Notes under the pieces: generated by a model | Told to the model about the DNA's origin: nothing | What the model saw: the letters and a program-made list of their open reading frames with translations, nothing else | Database searches by the model: none | DNA from: Pseudomonadales bacterium | GTDB taxonomy: Bacteria; Pseudomonadota; Gammaproteobacteria; Pseudomonadales; Azotimanducaceae | Direction of reading: 5' to 3' | NCBI GenBank assembly: GCA_028280225.1 | Contig: JANQMF010000085.1 | Coordinates: 1 to 51,306 of the forward strand | DNA length: 51,306 bases | Part shown: positions 8,677-17,614 of the stretch, one piece after another | Layout: every line of letters begins with the position of its first letter | Numbering within the stretch: position 1 is the stretch's first letter | Program-made: the position numbers and the translations under genes

Positions 8677-8853
8677 CTATCCAGCCACTAATAAGTTCAC
8701 AATCTCCCTCTTGTGCGGTGCTCTTTTCGCCACAGCTTTTTCTAACGCATCGACTGACTTGCCGTCGAAACGCTGCGCCACTATCCACCAACTGTCGCGG
8801 GCACTCCCATTTTTATAGGGCTTTTGAGGTTGAGCTACTACTTTGATCTTCAT
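8677..8853 (-). CDS. 58-residue small hypothetical protein
   Basis: ATG at 8853 preceded by AAGGAAG with good spacing, and a TAG at 8677. The protein is basic, starts MKIKVVAQPQKPYKNG, and has SARDSWWIVAQRFDGKSVD in the middle, a pattern I associate with small phage-encoded proteins of unknown role. Codon use and the clear ribosome site argue it is real despite its length. It lies just downstream of the TIR-like gene (75 bases), same strand, and could be cotranscribed with it. Confidence 0.6.
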   Translation of the reverse strand: MKIKVVAQPQKPYKNGSARDSWWIVAQRFDGKSVDALEKAVAKRAPHKREIVNLLVAG

Positions 8854-8928
8854 TGCTTGTCTTCCTTAGCTTCATAACAAGTTAACTCACGATAAATCAT
8901 GAGTCTAAGAAAGCAAGTGAGGTAAGAA

Positions 8929-10092
8929 CTATGGCTCGGTATCTAGCACTGTACGGAAGTTGGGGTAGAACAGGCTAATGGGATTATCTACAGAGTCAGG
9001 ATCTTCAAGCGCTGCCCTAACTTGCGCAGATATCTCTGAACGATGCACCTCAATTTGTGGTACTAAGGAGTAGATGGTTGAGGTATCGATCTGAATCGTC
9101 CTAACTTGCCCCAGATCAAAGGGGATACGGTCGCTTGATCGAATCAATTGCACAACTGGGAGTCTAGCTGCATGCCGTATCGCAAGTTCATAGAATACAT
9201 TTGGGTTGTGGTAAGACATGTCTGCAATAACAAGCCGCGACCTTAAGAGAAAGTCGATCACCTGGCGGGTAATCGTGCCAGGTTTTGCAATCTGGTCAGC
9301 ACGCACGACTTTTAACTGAAACTTTTCTAGCGCTGGTTCAACAATACTCCCAAGAAATAAGTCAGAGTGTTTTCTTTCTTCGGAGTCTTCCTCACCAATA
9401 GGAGTGATGTAAAAGCAAGTAGTTTCGAAATCAGCCTGATCTGATGTAACGAGACTGTTAGAACGAGCCACATTGAAGCCGTCTGTTGACCCAGCGTTGA
9501 GGGCCCCAGCCTGCTGTGATGTTGGAAGGTCATCAAGCGCATGCTCGATCGTGACTATCCTTTCGGCACCAGAAAGGGTTTTGAGGATTTTCAAATATCG
9601 CGCATTAACAATAAAAGTGTCTACACACTCTTCTGCGTATTCCTCGTCTAAACCGGAATCTTTTACAGAATCTACCAAAGCCTGCTTCGCAGGGAGTCGG
9701 TTGTTTTTGAACTGTTCGTACAGGTGGTTAAAACTATCAATCGAAGCTATCGAGAGGTCAAACCTTGCTTTTACCCGCAGTTTTGGTGCAACTTCCTCGT
9801 CAGCCGCTTTCAATCCATCTTTTGTTAGCTCTAAGTGCTCAGATTTAGCACTTCCGCTAATAAGTCCGTACTTGCTAGCTGTTGCTATAAGCCCTCTGCT
9901 AGGCCCCGATTCAGGAGCTTTACCTATGTGATCGAATAACCCTAAGCGCCGAACTGGTGTACCGCTCCCATATGCAAGAATACTCTTGGCGAATCCTAAA
10001 GCTTCCTCGAACGATCCTGACGGAATTGGTTTAACTGTGCGCTTGCGCTTTGCAGGTTTGGCAGCGTCCTGTGTATCGGTGTCTTCAGTCAT
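8929..10092 (-). CDS. wHTH-like / TIR-like (deoxyribosyltransferase-like) two-domain protein, candidate defence gene
   Basis: A 387-residue protein. Residues 1-25 are a charged, basic tail. Residues about 28-100 look like a winged-helix module with SRGLIATASKYGLISGS and LELTKDG. Residues about 105-210 are helical and variable. Residues about 225-360 match the nucleotide-binding fold shared by TIR-like and nucleoside 2-deoxyribosyltransferase-like domains: FYITPIG (227-233), RADQI (264-268), PGTIT (271-275), LVIADMSYHNPNVFYEL (287-303). Glu302 sits where the catalytic Glu of these NAD- or nucleoside-cleaving folds lies. Proteins with this C-terminal domain are often found in bacterial defence islands. 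It is flanked by phage-like debris and a tRNA. The activity is inferred only; TATATATAT at 10115-10123 may belong to its promoter. Confidence 0.75.
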   Translation of the reverse strand: MTEDTDTQDAAKPAKRKRTVKPIPSGSFEEALGFAKSILAYGSGTPVRRLGLFDHIGKAPESGPSRGLIATASKYGLISGSAKSEHLELTKDGLKAADEEVAPKLRVKARFDLSIASIDSFNHLYEQFKNNRLPAKQALVDSVKDSGLDEEYAEECVDTFIVNARYLKILKTLSGAERIVTIEHALDDLPTSQQAGALNAGSTDGFNVARSNSLVTSDQADFETTCFYITPIGEEDSEERKHSDLFLGSIVEPALEKFQLKVVRADQIAKPGTITRQVIDFLLRSRLVIADMSYHNPNVFYELAIRHAARLPVVQLIRSSDRIPFDLGQVRTIQIDTSTIYSLVPQIEVHRSEISAQVRAALEDPDSVDNPISLFYPNFRTVLDTEP

Positions 10093-10258
10093 CCACGCAT
10101 TTTACCGAAACCTGTATATATATCCACCACACAGGCTACATTCCCTTCGAACGAAGAAAGTCCTCTATAAACCCAGGAATCATGCTAAGTAGCGTCTATG
10201 TAGCAGACATATGTCATCTGCTGGTTAAATGGTAAGCTATTGTTTCATACGGGTATTC

Positions 10259-10335
<77 letters not shown>

Positions 10336-10840
10336 ATTATCGAGCCTTGCAGAAAAACTCTTACAGATCAGTGAGTTACACTCCAGGTGACAAAATCTAA
10401 AGCGGACCGGGCAACGTTTCCGGGCATCGGCTGGCGTTACCCTGGTCGCACTCACCGGGGCGGGCGATTGTAAGCAAGATTGTCGAGAAATGGTATAGCC
10501 GTGTTCGACTCGGACTCGTTTCGGGTCATCGCACCCCGGCTCTTCATCTGCAAAAATTGCTTACTTTGTGTGTTTGGAACGGCAAGGGAATCACTGGGTT
10601 CGCATGTGCTCGCAAAGATCCAGCCCAATCTCTTTCAATGCGGAATCGCACAATGGACAACCGGGACAGGGCCGCACCCATCCTGCCTGTGCAACGCGCC
10701 GCAGAAGAAATTTATAGTTGTAAACCAGCCAACCCGCAGCCGCCCAATCGTTGTTTCAACAACGGTTCCGGCAACAGCGCACGTCACTCACCACCCGGAC
10801 ACCATCAAAGCCCATCAGATATTGCCAACCGGTCATATTC
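10336..10840. other. 505-bp region with no confident gene; holds an interrupted Cys-rich reverse frame
   Basis: No forward gene is convincing. On the reverse strand a frame of 81 sense or stop-interrupted codons runs from an ATG at 10836 to a TGA at 10591, broken by one in-frame TGA at 10756-10758. Before it: SDVRCCRNRC. After it: AAGWLVYNYKFLLRR, then CPGCPLCDSALKEIG, which is protein-like with a zinc-ribbon look. The start has no good ribosome site. Either a small gene with a nonsense mutation, a selenocysteine codon, or chance. Confidence 0.3.
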
Positions 10841-11872
10841 GTGTTAGTTAAACCACTTATACCCCCCGGTAGCATAAGCTTGTACGAACAAATTATTCTA
10901 TATGCGGACAACCTGATCCATTTGGCCTGGGGAAGGTTTGTCACCACAGCCAGCTATGTAGCCTCGGTAGATCAACGCATCTATTGGCTCTACCTGCTCA
11001 CCTCCACCCTGCTTGCAGGCTATGTCTACTTACGCACTACGCAAAATAGTGGACCCAGTGCCCGCGGCTTTGCTCAATTTCTGTTCCCAAGGCAGATATG
11101 GCACAACCCCTCTGCCTGGCTGGATGTGCGTTATTTCTTTTTTCACCAGATCGTCGCACGAATTTATATCTACGGCGGCTTTCTGACCCTGGTCATCCAC
11201 CTCACCCAAACATTCATACCCATACAAACATCCCCCGGTACACCGCTTAACCCGGGCTGGACTGGCGTGCTGTTTATCTTTGTCCTGGTTGTCTTGAACG
11301 ATCTTATGAGTTACGGCATTCACTACCTGCAGCACAAAATTCCCGTACTGTGGGAGTTTCACAAAGTACATCATAGTCTGGAGGTTATGCACCCGCTGTC
11401 TAACTATCGCGAACATCCCGTTGACAACCTGGCCTACGCAGTAGGGACCGGTATGGTTTATGGCTCAGGGTATGCCTTGTCAGGCTGGTGGCTGGGTTAC
11501 CGGCCCGAGATGCCCCAGGTTTTGGGGCTTGGTGTGTTGATGTTCGCTTTTAATATCCTTGGCTACAACTTGCGCCATTCTCATGTATGGCTGAGATGGC
11601 CCGGCGCGTGGGCAACAGTATTTGCTTCACCGGCACATCACCAGGTGCATCATAGTTGCCACCCGGATCATGTGGACAAAAATTTTGCCTTTATGTTTCC
11701 CGCGTGGGATGTGATCTTCAACACCTACTGCATGCCCCAAACCAACCGCGATATTCGTTTTGGTCTCAGCACGAATGACAAGGTTGAATATTCAAGCTGC
11801 CTGCAGCTTTATTTTCGGCCGTTCGCGCAATTGATGACCAGGCGTCGTATCCCATTTCCGCCGCAACGTTAG
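10841..11872 (+). CDS. Sterol desaturase / fatty acid hydroxylase superfamily protein
   Basis: About 343 residues from a GTG at 10841; a TTG start at 10879 is also possible and the N-terminus is uncertain. The di-iron histidine clusters of the superfamily are present: HYLQH (HX3H), HKVHHS (HX2HH), NYREH, then NLRHSH and HHQVHHS near residue 270. Several hydrophobic segments (around WLYLLTSTLLAGYVYL, GVLFIFVLVVLNDLMSY, VLGLGVLMFAFNILGY) place it in the membrane. The family adds hydroxyl groups or double bonds to lipids using O2. It is a single gene, convergent with the next. The substrate cannot be read from sequence. Confidence 0.88.
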   Translation: MLVKPLIPPGSISLYEQIILYADNLIHLAWGRFVTTASYVASVDQRIYWLYLLTSTLLAGYVYLRTTQNSGPSARGFAQFLFPRQIWHNPSAWLDVRYFFFHQIVARIYIYGGFLTLVIHLTQTFIPIQTSPGTPLNPGWTGVLFIFVLVVLNDLMSYGIHYLQHKIPVLWEFHKVHHSLEVMHPLSNYREHPVDNLAYAVGTGMVYGSGYALSGWWLGYRPEMPQVLGLGVLMFAFNILGYNLRHSHVWLRWPGAWATVFASPAHHQVHHSCHPDHVDKNFAFMFPAWDVIFNTYCMPQTNRDIRFGLSTNDKVEYSSCLQLYFRPFAQLMTRRRIPFPPQR

Positions 11873-11888
11873 CGGGGTCTGGCTAACG
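11867..11888. terminator. Hairpin between convergent genes, REP-like remnant
   Basis: CGTTAGC, an 8-base loop GGGGTCTG, then GCTAACG: a perfect 7-bp stem. It starts inside the last codons of the hydroxylase gene and ends three bases before the next stop. It keeps the outer arm and half of the core of the five REP-like palindromes elsewhere in the window, so it may be a shortened member. No T-tract follows, so a terminator role is only plausible. Confidence 0.4.
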
Positions 11889-11890
11889 CC

Positions 11891-13804
11891 CTACTGCCAG
11901 CTTGCTTTCAGTTCCAGGGCAGCCTGGTAACCGGGATGAAAACTCAATATGTCATCAACCACCGCTCTGGCGCCGTCCACAAATCCATCCGCATTTGCCT
12001 TTTCCGCCTGCAGTATCAACAGATAAGCCGCCTGATCCAGCAGTTGCAACGCCTCCGGATGCGCCGGGTCCAGGGTCAACACTTGTTGCAAAACAGCAAC
12101 CGCGTTGTCCTCGGGCCAGGTCAAATAACCTTGTGCAATCAGTGACTTAGCCTCCACAATCTGGCGTCCAATCTGTACCTGAGGCGCTGTGGGGGCGGGG
12201 GTTTGCACAAGCTCAGGTTGGGGCAAGACCACCGGTTGGGGTTCGATGGGACGAGTCACCGGTGGTGTAACAGGTGGCGCAACAGGTTGAGTAACACCCT
12301 CTGATACCGGACGGTGCAAGGCACTGGGAGCGGACAAAATCGGGTCCGCCAGATTGCTGAATCCCGCAGTCTCAATATCCTGGGTTGGTTCCGATGTGCT
12401 TAATAACCAGAAAGTCACCGCACAGACCAGCAGCACCAGCGCTGAGGCCACGGTAATAGAACGGCGGGAACGGCGGTGGTCTTTGGCCTCCATAGCCAGG
12501 GCAGCCGCTTCCGCAGCCAATGCCCGCTCATGGGCTGTACGGGGTTTGCTTATCCCGGGCTCCACCTTGCCCTGTCGCCGGCTTCTTGCAGCGGTGTTGA
12601 TTACCGTCTGGTCACGGTGCACGGGTGCTGTCTGCGCAGCGGGTTTCACTCGCGTCGAGTTGCCCCCGGAGGCATCATTTGCCGGGTGCCGTCCATCACC
12701 AACGGGCTGGCTTTGTGCCGGTGCCTGCTGCGTGGCCCCGTGCTGTTCTTCACGCCGGCGGGCTTTGCTTTGCTGCCTTTCACGCTCACGTTCCTGCCGG
12801 CGCTGGGCTTCCCGCTTCTCATCCAGGGCACGCTTTTCCTGCAGACGCTTTTCCTTCAGCCGTTTTTCCCGTAGACGTTTCTTTTCCAGCTTGGCAAGTT
12901 CTGCCTCCCGGGTGTCTTCCAGGGTGACTTCCGCAACAAAGATGTTTGCCACATCCTGCAGCAGGGGAATGTCCTCACTGGGATTTGTCGGCTTGGGCCC
13001 CTGATGCCTGGGCACTTTCCCGGCCAATCCGCTATCCACCAATTGGACCGTTTTCTCATTCGTTAACGTTGCATCAGGGTCCTCAAATACCGTGCCAGCG
13101 GGCTCGGTAATGTCTGCCTCTGTTTTGGTTTTGGTTTTGGTTTTGGTTTTGGTCGCGCCGGCGGTTGCCGTGGTCCGAGATTCTATCTTTGTCGATGCCT
13201 GCTCGGACCGGTTGTCCTGGGCTTCCAAGGCGCTGAGCATTTCTTCCAGCACATCTCGCGTCAGCACAACCTCGTTCAGCGCTGCTTCCAGCGCGTCCTG
13301 GGATTCGGGCTCGGTCTGTTCGGTTCTTTTCTGTTCCAGATCGGTGGGCTGACTGGAGGGACGCGGCTGTTTTGCCACCGGCACCGCTTCGGGAACCGGA
13401 GTAACCTCCAAGGGCGGCAACGAGTCTGAATGCGTCACCACAACCCGGCTTTCAACCTTGCCCCGTTGTAAATGTTGACTGACATAAACGTGATTATTCG
13501 GCAGCTCAACCATGGTACAACGCGGCACAATGGCGCCGGCAGTGTCCATGACCCAGCGTCCCGGGCATTCCAGCCGACATCCCGGAGCCTGATGCACTAC
13601 GTTCAAACAACCTTTTGGATCAATTTCCAGAGTCACCCAACGTTCCGCCTCTACTCTGGAATCGAGTACCAACAGCCCGTCCGGCCCTTCCCCCAATGTC
13701 ACCGAGTCCCGTATTTTGATCGTTAGACTGTTCTTGTTTGCAACCAGATACCAGTCTTCCGCCACATGTTCGGAACGCTCAAATTGAACTATGTTTTTTT
13801 TCAC
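11891..13804 (-). CDS. Large membrane protein: N-terminal FHA-like region, charged coiled coil, one TM segment, TPR-like C-terminus
   Basis: A 637-residue protein with no single matching family. Residues about 15-115 are beta-rich and faintly FHA-like (NSLTIKIRDSVTLGEG, then VTLEIDPKG). There follow long Pro/Glu/Thr-rich linkers, a TKTKTKTKTKTE stretch at about residues 218-229, and a Lys/Arg/Glu coiled coil near residues 300-350 (KKRLREKRLKEKRLQEKR). One membrane span lies near residue 455 (ITVASALVLLVCAVTFWLL), then a Pro-rich stretch and a TPR-like end (VLTLDPAHPEALQLLDQAAYL). The topology is cytoplasmic N-terminus, periplasmic TPR (inference). The C-terminal half resembles the TonB/TPR protein at 30858-32243 in layout. 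Function unknown; a scaffold or envelope signalling role is a guess. Confidence 0.7.
   Translation of the reverse strand: MKKNIVQFERSEHVAEDWYLVANKNSLTIKIRDSVTLGEGPDGLLVLDSRVEAERWVTLEIDPKGCLNVVHQAPGCRLECPGRWVMDTAGAIVPRCTMVELPNNHVYVSQHLQRGKVESRVVVTHSDSLPPLEVTPVPEAVPVAKQPRPSSQPTDLEQKRTEQTEPESQDALEAALNEVVLTRDVLEEMLSALEAQDNRSEQASTKIESRTTATAGATKTKTKTKTKTEADITEPAGTVFEDPDATLTNEKTVQLVDSGLAGKVPRHQGPKPTNPSEDIPLLQDVANIFVAEVTLEDTREAELAKLEKKRLREKRLKEKRLQEKRALDEKREAQRRQERERERQQSKARRREEQHGATQQAPAQSQPVGDGRHPANDASGGNSTRVKPAAQTAPVHRDQTVINTAARSRRQGKVEPGISKPRTAHERALAAEAAALAMEAKDHRRSRRSITVASALVLLVCAVTFWLLSTSEPTQDIETAGFSNLADPILSAPSALHRPVSEGVTQPVAPPVTPPVTRPIEPQPVVLPQPELVQTPAPTAPQVQIGRQIVEAKSLIAQGYLTWPEDNAVAVLQQVLTLDPAHPEALQLLDQAAYLLILQAEKANADGFVDGARAVVDDILSFHPGYQAALELKASWQ
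13123..13152. repeat. Five tandem TTTTGG hexamers
   Basis: Five exact copies of TTTTGG inside the coding sequence of the large membrane protein. On the coding strand each reads as Lys-Thr, giving the KT run. Gain or loss of units would keep the frame and change only linker length. Confidence 0.85.
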
Positions 13805-14335
13805 GAGTTATTCACGATATAGCCGGTCACCCCGGCGGCCAATGCATTGACACTGCCACTTGGCCTGCATAGCGATCCATTGCCAGCACCTTTACGTTTT
13901 AGCCTTTCCCACAGCCTGAGCAACCCCGGTTGCTCTTAGTTAGTTACTATATTTTTTTATTATTTTTCGGCTGATATTTTTGTTGTTCTTCTTATTATTT
14001 TATTTTTCTTCTTGTCGTTCTTCTTAGTGCATTTCTTTCCGGCTTGTTTTTGTTGTTGCTCAGATCGAATGATGCCTGCCACGCTTAGTTATATTGTGTT
14101 ATTTGAAGTGGCTTTATTTGTGGGATTGGAACTATGGATCCAAATTTCAGTGTCACCCTTAATGTAAGCTAATTTGACCTGCTTGTACCTCTAAAATCAA
14201 GCACAACAACCCACTTCAACCCCACTTTCTCATGCAAATCCGCTTTCCACCGCTTGATTCCTTCAGTGCCGATGCGTATACACCCCATAACAGCGCGGCA
14301 ACGCACAAAAAAGGGGCTTTTGGGAAAACTAAACC
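13805..14335. other. 531-bp divergent intergenic region with long T/pyrimidine runs
   Basis: No gene seen on either strand. It separates the large membrane protein (leftward) from the P450 (rightward), so it should hold both promoters. Positions about 13945-14060 are strikingly T-rich with repeated TTCTT and TATTTTT runs, likely curved DNA. TATATT at 14090 region is one possible -10 for a rightward promoter, but no good -35 partner stands out. Confidence 0.45.
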
Positions 14336-15532
14336 ATGCATATTGATCTGATCAGTGCCGAAACCTTTGCCCAGGGCCACCCCTTGGACCAATATCAATG
14401 GCTGCAGGACAACGCCCCGGCATACTGGCACGACGAACCGGACGGCCCGGGCTTTTGGGTACTGACCCGCTACGAAGACGTGGCGGAGGTGGGGCGCTCC
14501 CCTCACCTGTATAGCTCACAGCCCACGGTCATGATTCAGGATCCGGACGCGGCCAACCCCACAAGCTCAGACGACCATCAGATGATGCTGATGATGGATC
14601 CACCCCAACATACCCAATTCCGGCGGATTATCAGCCGGGAATTTACCCGGGGCCCGGCTGCGGAATTGCGCCCCAGAGTGGGGGAGTTGGCCGCCCAGAT
14701 TATCGATCACGTCATCGACAAGGGTGAATGCGAATTTGTCAGCGAAGTGGCGGGTGAGCTGCCTTCTTATGTCATTGCTGAACTTACCGGCATTCCCCTG
14801 GCGGACGGCAGAGAGCTTTACAAACTCACCGAAATTATTCACACCTCGGACGAAGCTTTGCAACCCGGCGAACGCAACAACGCCATTCTACAAATGTTTG
14901 CCTATGCCCAGCGGGTTTACCGGGAAAAAAAGGACCACCCCTGTGGCGATCTGGCCAGCCAGATTGTCCACGCCGAAGTGGACGGCCGCCAGCTTGACGA
15001 GATGGACTTTCAATTGTTTTTTATGTTGCTGATTGATGCCGGGGGTGACACCACCCGCAACCTGGTGGCCGGCGGGCTCCATCAGCTTACGCAGAATGCG
15101 GAACATCTACAGGAGTGGCAGCAGCACCCCACAGGTGAGCTCAATGCCTCTGCCCGGGAAGAGCTTCTGCGTGTTGTCAGTCCGGTCATCTACTTCCGGC
15201 GCACAGCGTTGAAAGACCACGAGTTACACGGGCAAACCATCAAGGCCGGCGACAAGGTAGTCCGCTATTTTGCCGCAGCAAATTTTGACCCACGCAAATT
15301 TACGCAACCCCGGGAATTAAATTTGCACCGTTTTCCAAATGAACATATTGCCTTCGGCACCGGCACCCATGTCTGCCTGGGTCAGCATATTGCCCGTGTG
15401 GAAATAGATGTGATGTTCCACGAAATTTTAAGCCGCATGACCAACTTCAAAACCCTTGAACCGCCGGAATGGCTGGCCTCCAACTTCATTTCAGGCATCC
15501 GTCGTATGCCCATCAGCTTCAGCAAAAGATAG
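14336..15532 (+). CDS. Cytochrome P450
   Basis: A 398-residue soluble bacterial P450. Signatures: MDPPQHTQFRRIISREF in the C helix area, I-helix LIDAGGDTTRN with the acid-Thr pair, the EELLR (ExxR) K helix, and the haem loop IAFGTGTHVCLGQH with the Cys ligand. The 'MDPP.H...R' region and the I helix resemble the CYP124/125/142 steroid and fatty-chain hydroxylases (impression, not a search). No ferredoxin or reductase is adjacent, so the redox partner must be elsewhere. It ends four bases before the convergent uvrB stop. Confidence 0.93.
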   Translation: MHIDLISAETFAQGHPLDQYQWLQDNAPAYWHDEPDGPGFWVLTRYEDVAEVGRSPHLYSSQPTVMIQDPDAANPTSSDDHQMMLMMDPPQHTQFRRIISREFTRGPAAELRPRVGELAAQIIDHVIDKGECEFVSEVAGELPSYVIAELTGIPLADGRELYKLTEIIHTSDEALQPGERNNAILQMFAYAQRVYREKKDHPCGDLASQIVHAEVDGRQLDEMDFQLFFMLLIDAGGDTTRNLVAGGLHQLTQNAEHLQEWQQHPTGELNASAREELLRVVSPVIYFRRTALKDHELHGQTIKAGDKVVRYFAAANFDPRKFTQPRELNLHRFPNEHIAFGTGTHVCLGQHIARVEIDVMFHEILSRMTNFKTLEPPEWLASNFISGIRRMPISFSKR

Positions 15533-15536
15533 CCGC

Positions 15537-17552
15537 TTATCGTAACAGTTGGGTGTTACGTATCTCCTGCAACTGGTCGCGCAGCTTGGCGGCTTCTTCA
15601 AATTCCAGATTCTGCGCATGATCCAACATCTGCTTTTCCAGCTTGTCCAGCAGTTTGCCCAATGCCTTGGGATCATCCGGGATGGCAATGCTCTCCCGGC
15701 TGCCCTGACGCCGGGAACGTTTGGGCGCACCCGGGGCTGCGGTCCGCGCCCCCTCCATGATATCCGCCACCTGTTTGGACACCGAACGCGGGGTAATGTT
15801 GTGGGTTTTGTTGTGGGTCAGCTGCTTGTCCCGCCGGCGGCCGGTTTCGGCCAGAGCCCGCTCCATGGACCCGGTCATTTTGTCCGCATAAAGGATGGCC
15901 CGGCCGCGTAAGTTTCGCGCGGCACGCCCGATGGTTTGAATTAAGGAACCTTCAGAGCGTAAAAAGCCTTCTTTGTCCGCGTCCAGAATCGCCACCAGGG
16001 AGACCTCCGGCATGTCCAGACCTTCCCGCAGGAGGTTAATGCCCACCAGCACATCAAATTCACCCAGCCGCAGGTCACGGATAATCTCCATGCGTTCAAC
16101 GGTATCGATATCCGAGTGCAGATAACGTACCCGGACGCCGTGTTCATCCAGATACTCCGTCAGATCCTCAGCCATGCGTTTGGTCAGGGTGGTGACCAAC
16201 ACCCGGTCTTCCTGTTCAACCACCTGCTGAATCTCACCCAGCAGATCATCCACCTGGGTGGACGCCGGGCGGATCAGGACTTCCGGGTCCACCAATCCGG
16301 TGGGCCGTACAACCTGCTCTACAACTTGTCCGCCCATCTGCGCTTCGTAGGGGCCGGGTGTGGCGGAAACAAATATCATCTGGGGTGCCAGGCGTTCCCA
16401 TTCATCAAAACGTAAGGGCCGGTTGTCCAACGCAGAGGGCAGACGAAAGCCAAATTCAACGAGGGTTTCCTTACGCGACCGGTCACCCTTATACATGCCG
16501 CCAATCTGCGGCACGGTGACATGAGATTCATCAATGACCAACAGTGCATCCTTGGGCAGGTAGTCAAACAGGGTGGGGGGTGGTTCCCCCGGGGCGCGCC
16601 CGGACAGATACCGGGAATAGTTTTCAATGCCGGAGCAATAACCCAGCTCCGCTATCATTTCCAGGTCAAATCGCGTGCGCTGTTCCAGGCGCTGGGCTTC
16701 CACCAACTTGTTATTTGCCGTGAGATAGTTCAACCGGTCCTGCAGTTCCTCCTTGATGTCGTCCAACACCGCCAGAATACGGTCTCTTGGGGTGACGTAG
16801 TGGGTCTTGGGGTACACCGTATACCTGGGAACCCGGTTTAAAATTTCACCGGTCAGCGGATCAAATACCGACAGGTCCTCAATTTCGTCATCAAACAGCT
16901 CAATGCGCACCGCTTCTTTTTCGGACTCCGCGGGAAATACATCAATCACATCCCCGCGCACACGATAGGTACCGCGCTGAAAAACCTGGTCGTTGCGGGT
17001 GTATTGCAATTCGGTCAGCCGGGTGAGTAGCTGGCGCTGGTCCACCCGGTCACCCCGGTCGAGATGCAGGACCATGCGCAGGTACGACTGGGGATCACCC
17101 AAACCATAAATCGCCGAAACCGACGCAACGATGATGGCGTCCCGGCGTTCTAAAAGCGCCTTGGTTGCGGACAGCCGCATCTGCTCAATGTGGGCATTGA
17201 TGGACGAGTCTTTTTCTATATAGGTGTCCGAGGATGGGACATAGGCTTCAGGCTGATAATAGTCGTAGTAGGAGACAAAATACTCAACAGAATTGTTAGG
17301 AAAAAAGTCTCTGAATTCACCGTACAACTGGGCAGCCAGGGTTTTGTTGGGCGCCAGAACGATCGCCGGCCGCTGCACCGACTCGATAACCTTGGCCACC
17401 GCATAGGTCTTGCCCGAGCCGGTTACCCCCAGCAGGGTCTGATGACTGAGTCCATCTTCCAGGCCATCCACCAGGGCACTGATGGCACCCGGTTGATCTC
17501 CTGCCGGCTGATAGTCCGCGACAACGCGTAGTTCAGAATATGATTGCACCAT
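15537..17552 (-). CDS. uvrB: UvrABC excinuclease subunit B
   Basis: A 671-residue UvrB, the helicase-like damage-verification subunit of nucleotide excision repair that loads after UvrA and recruits UvrC. Walker A is GVTGSGKT near residue 40, the beta-hairpin is [15 protein letters not shown], Walker B is DESHVTV, helicase motif VI is QTIGRAARN, and the C-terminal UVR domain is [19 protein letters not shown]. The ATG at 17552 matches the usual N-terminus; a GTG-type extension to 17588 adds 12 non-conserved residues. I see no LexA box (CTGT-N8-ACAG) in the 60 bases upstream. Confidence 0.98.
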   Translation of the reverse strand: MVQSYSELRVVADYQPAGDQPGAISALVDGLEDGLSHQTLLGVTGSGKTYAVAKVIESVQRPAIVLAPNKTLAAQLYGEFRDFFPNNSVEYFVSYYDYYQPEAYVPSSDTYIEKDSSINAHIEQMRLSATKALLERRDAIIVASVSAIYGLGDPQSYLRMVLHLDRGDRVDQRQLLTRLTELQYTRNDQVFQRGTYRVRGDVIDVFPAESEKEAVRIELFDDEIEDLSVFDPLTGEILNRVPRYTVYPKTHYVTPRDRILAVLDDIKEELQDRLNYLTANNKLVEAQRLEQRTRFDLEMIAELGYCSGIENYSRYLSGRAPGEPPPTLFDYLPKDALLVIDESHVTVPQIGGMYKGDRSRKETLVEFGFRLPSALDNRPLRFDEWERLAPQMIFVSATPGPYEAQMGGQVVEQVVRPTGLVDPEVLIRPASTQVDDLLGEIQQVVEQEDRVLVTTLTKRMAEDLTEYLDEHGVRVRYLHSDIDTVERMEIIRDLRLGEFDVLVGINLLREGLDMPEVSLVAILDADKEGFLRSEGSLIQTIGRAARNLRGRAILYADKMTGSMERALAETGRRRDKQLTHNKTHNITPRSVSKQVADIMEGARTAAPGAPKRSRRQGSRESIAIPDDPKALGKLLDKLEKQMLDHAQNLEFEEAAKLRDQLQEIRNTQLLR

Positions 17553-17614
17553 TGGCCAACAGTGTAAGACAACCGATCCCGGGCGCAAGTCATTAAGCGG
17601 TCCCGGACCTGAAC

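Noticed and set aside
10480-10851. 123-codon forward frame before the hydroxylase gene
   Set aside because: No ribosome site and no protein character; the reverse frame there is more protein-like.
12354-13004. 216-codon open frame opposite the large membrane protein
   Set aside because: It reads as Ser/Arg/Cys-rich low complexity and is the mirror of the Lys/Glu coiled coil and linker; the reverse-strand protein has the real domain structure.
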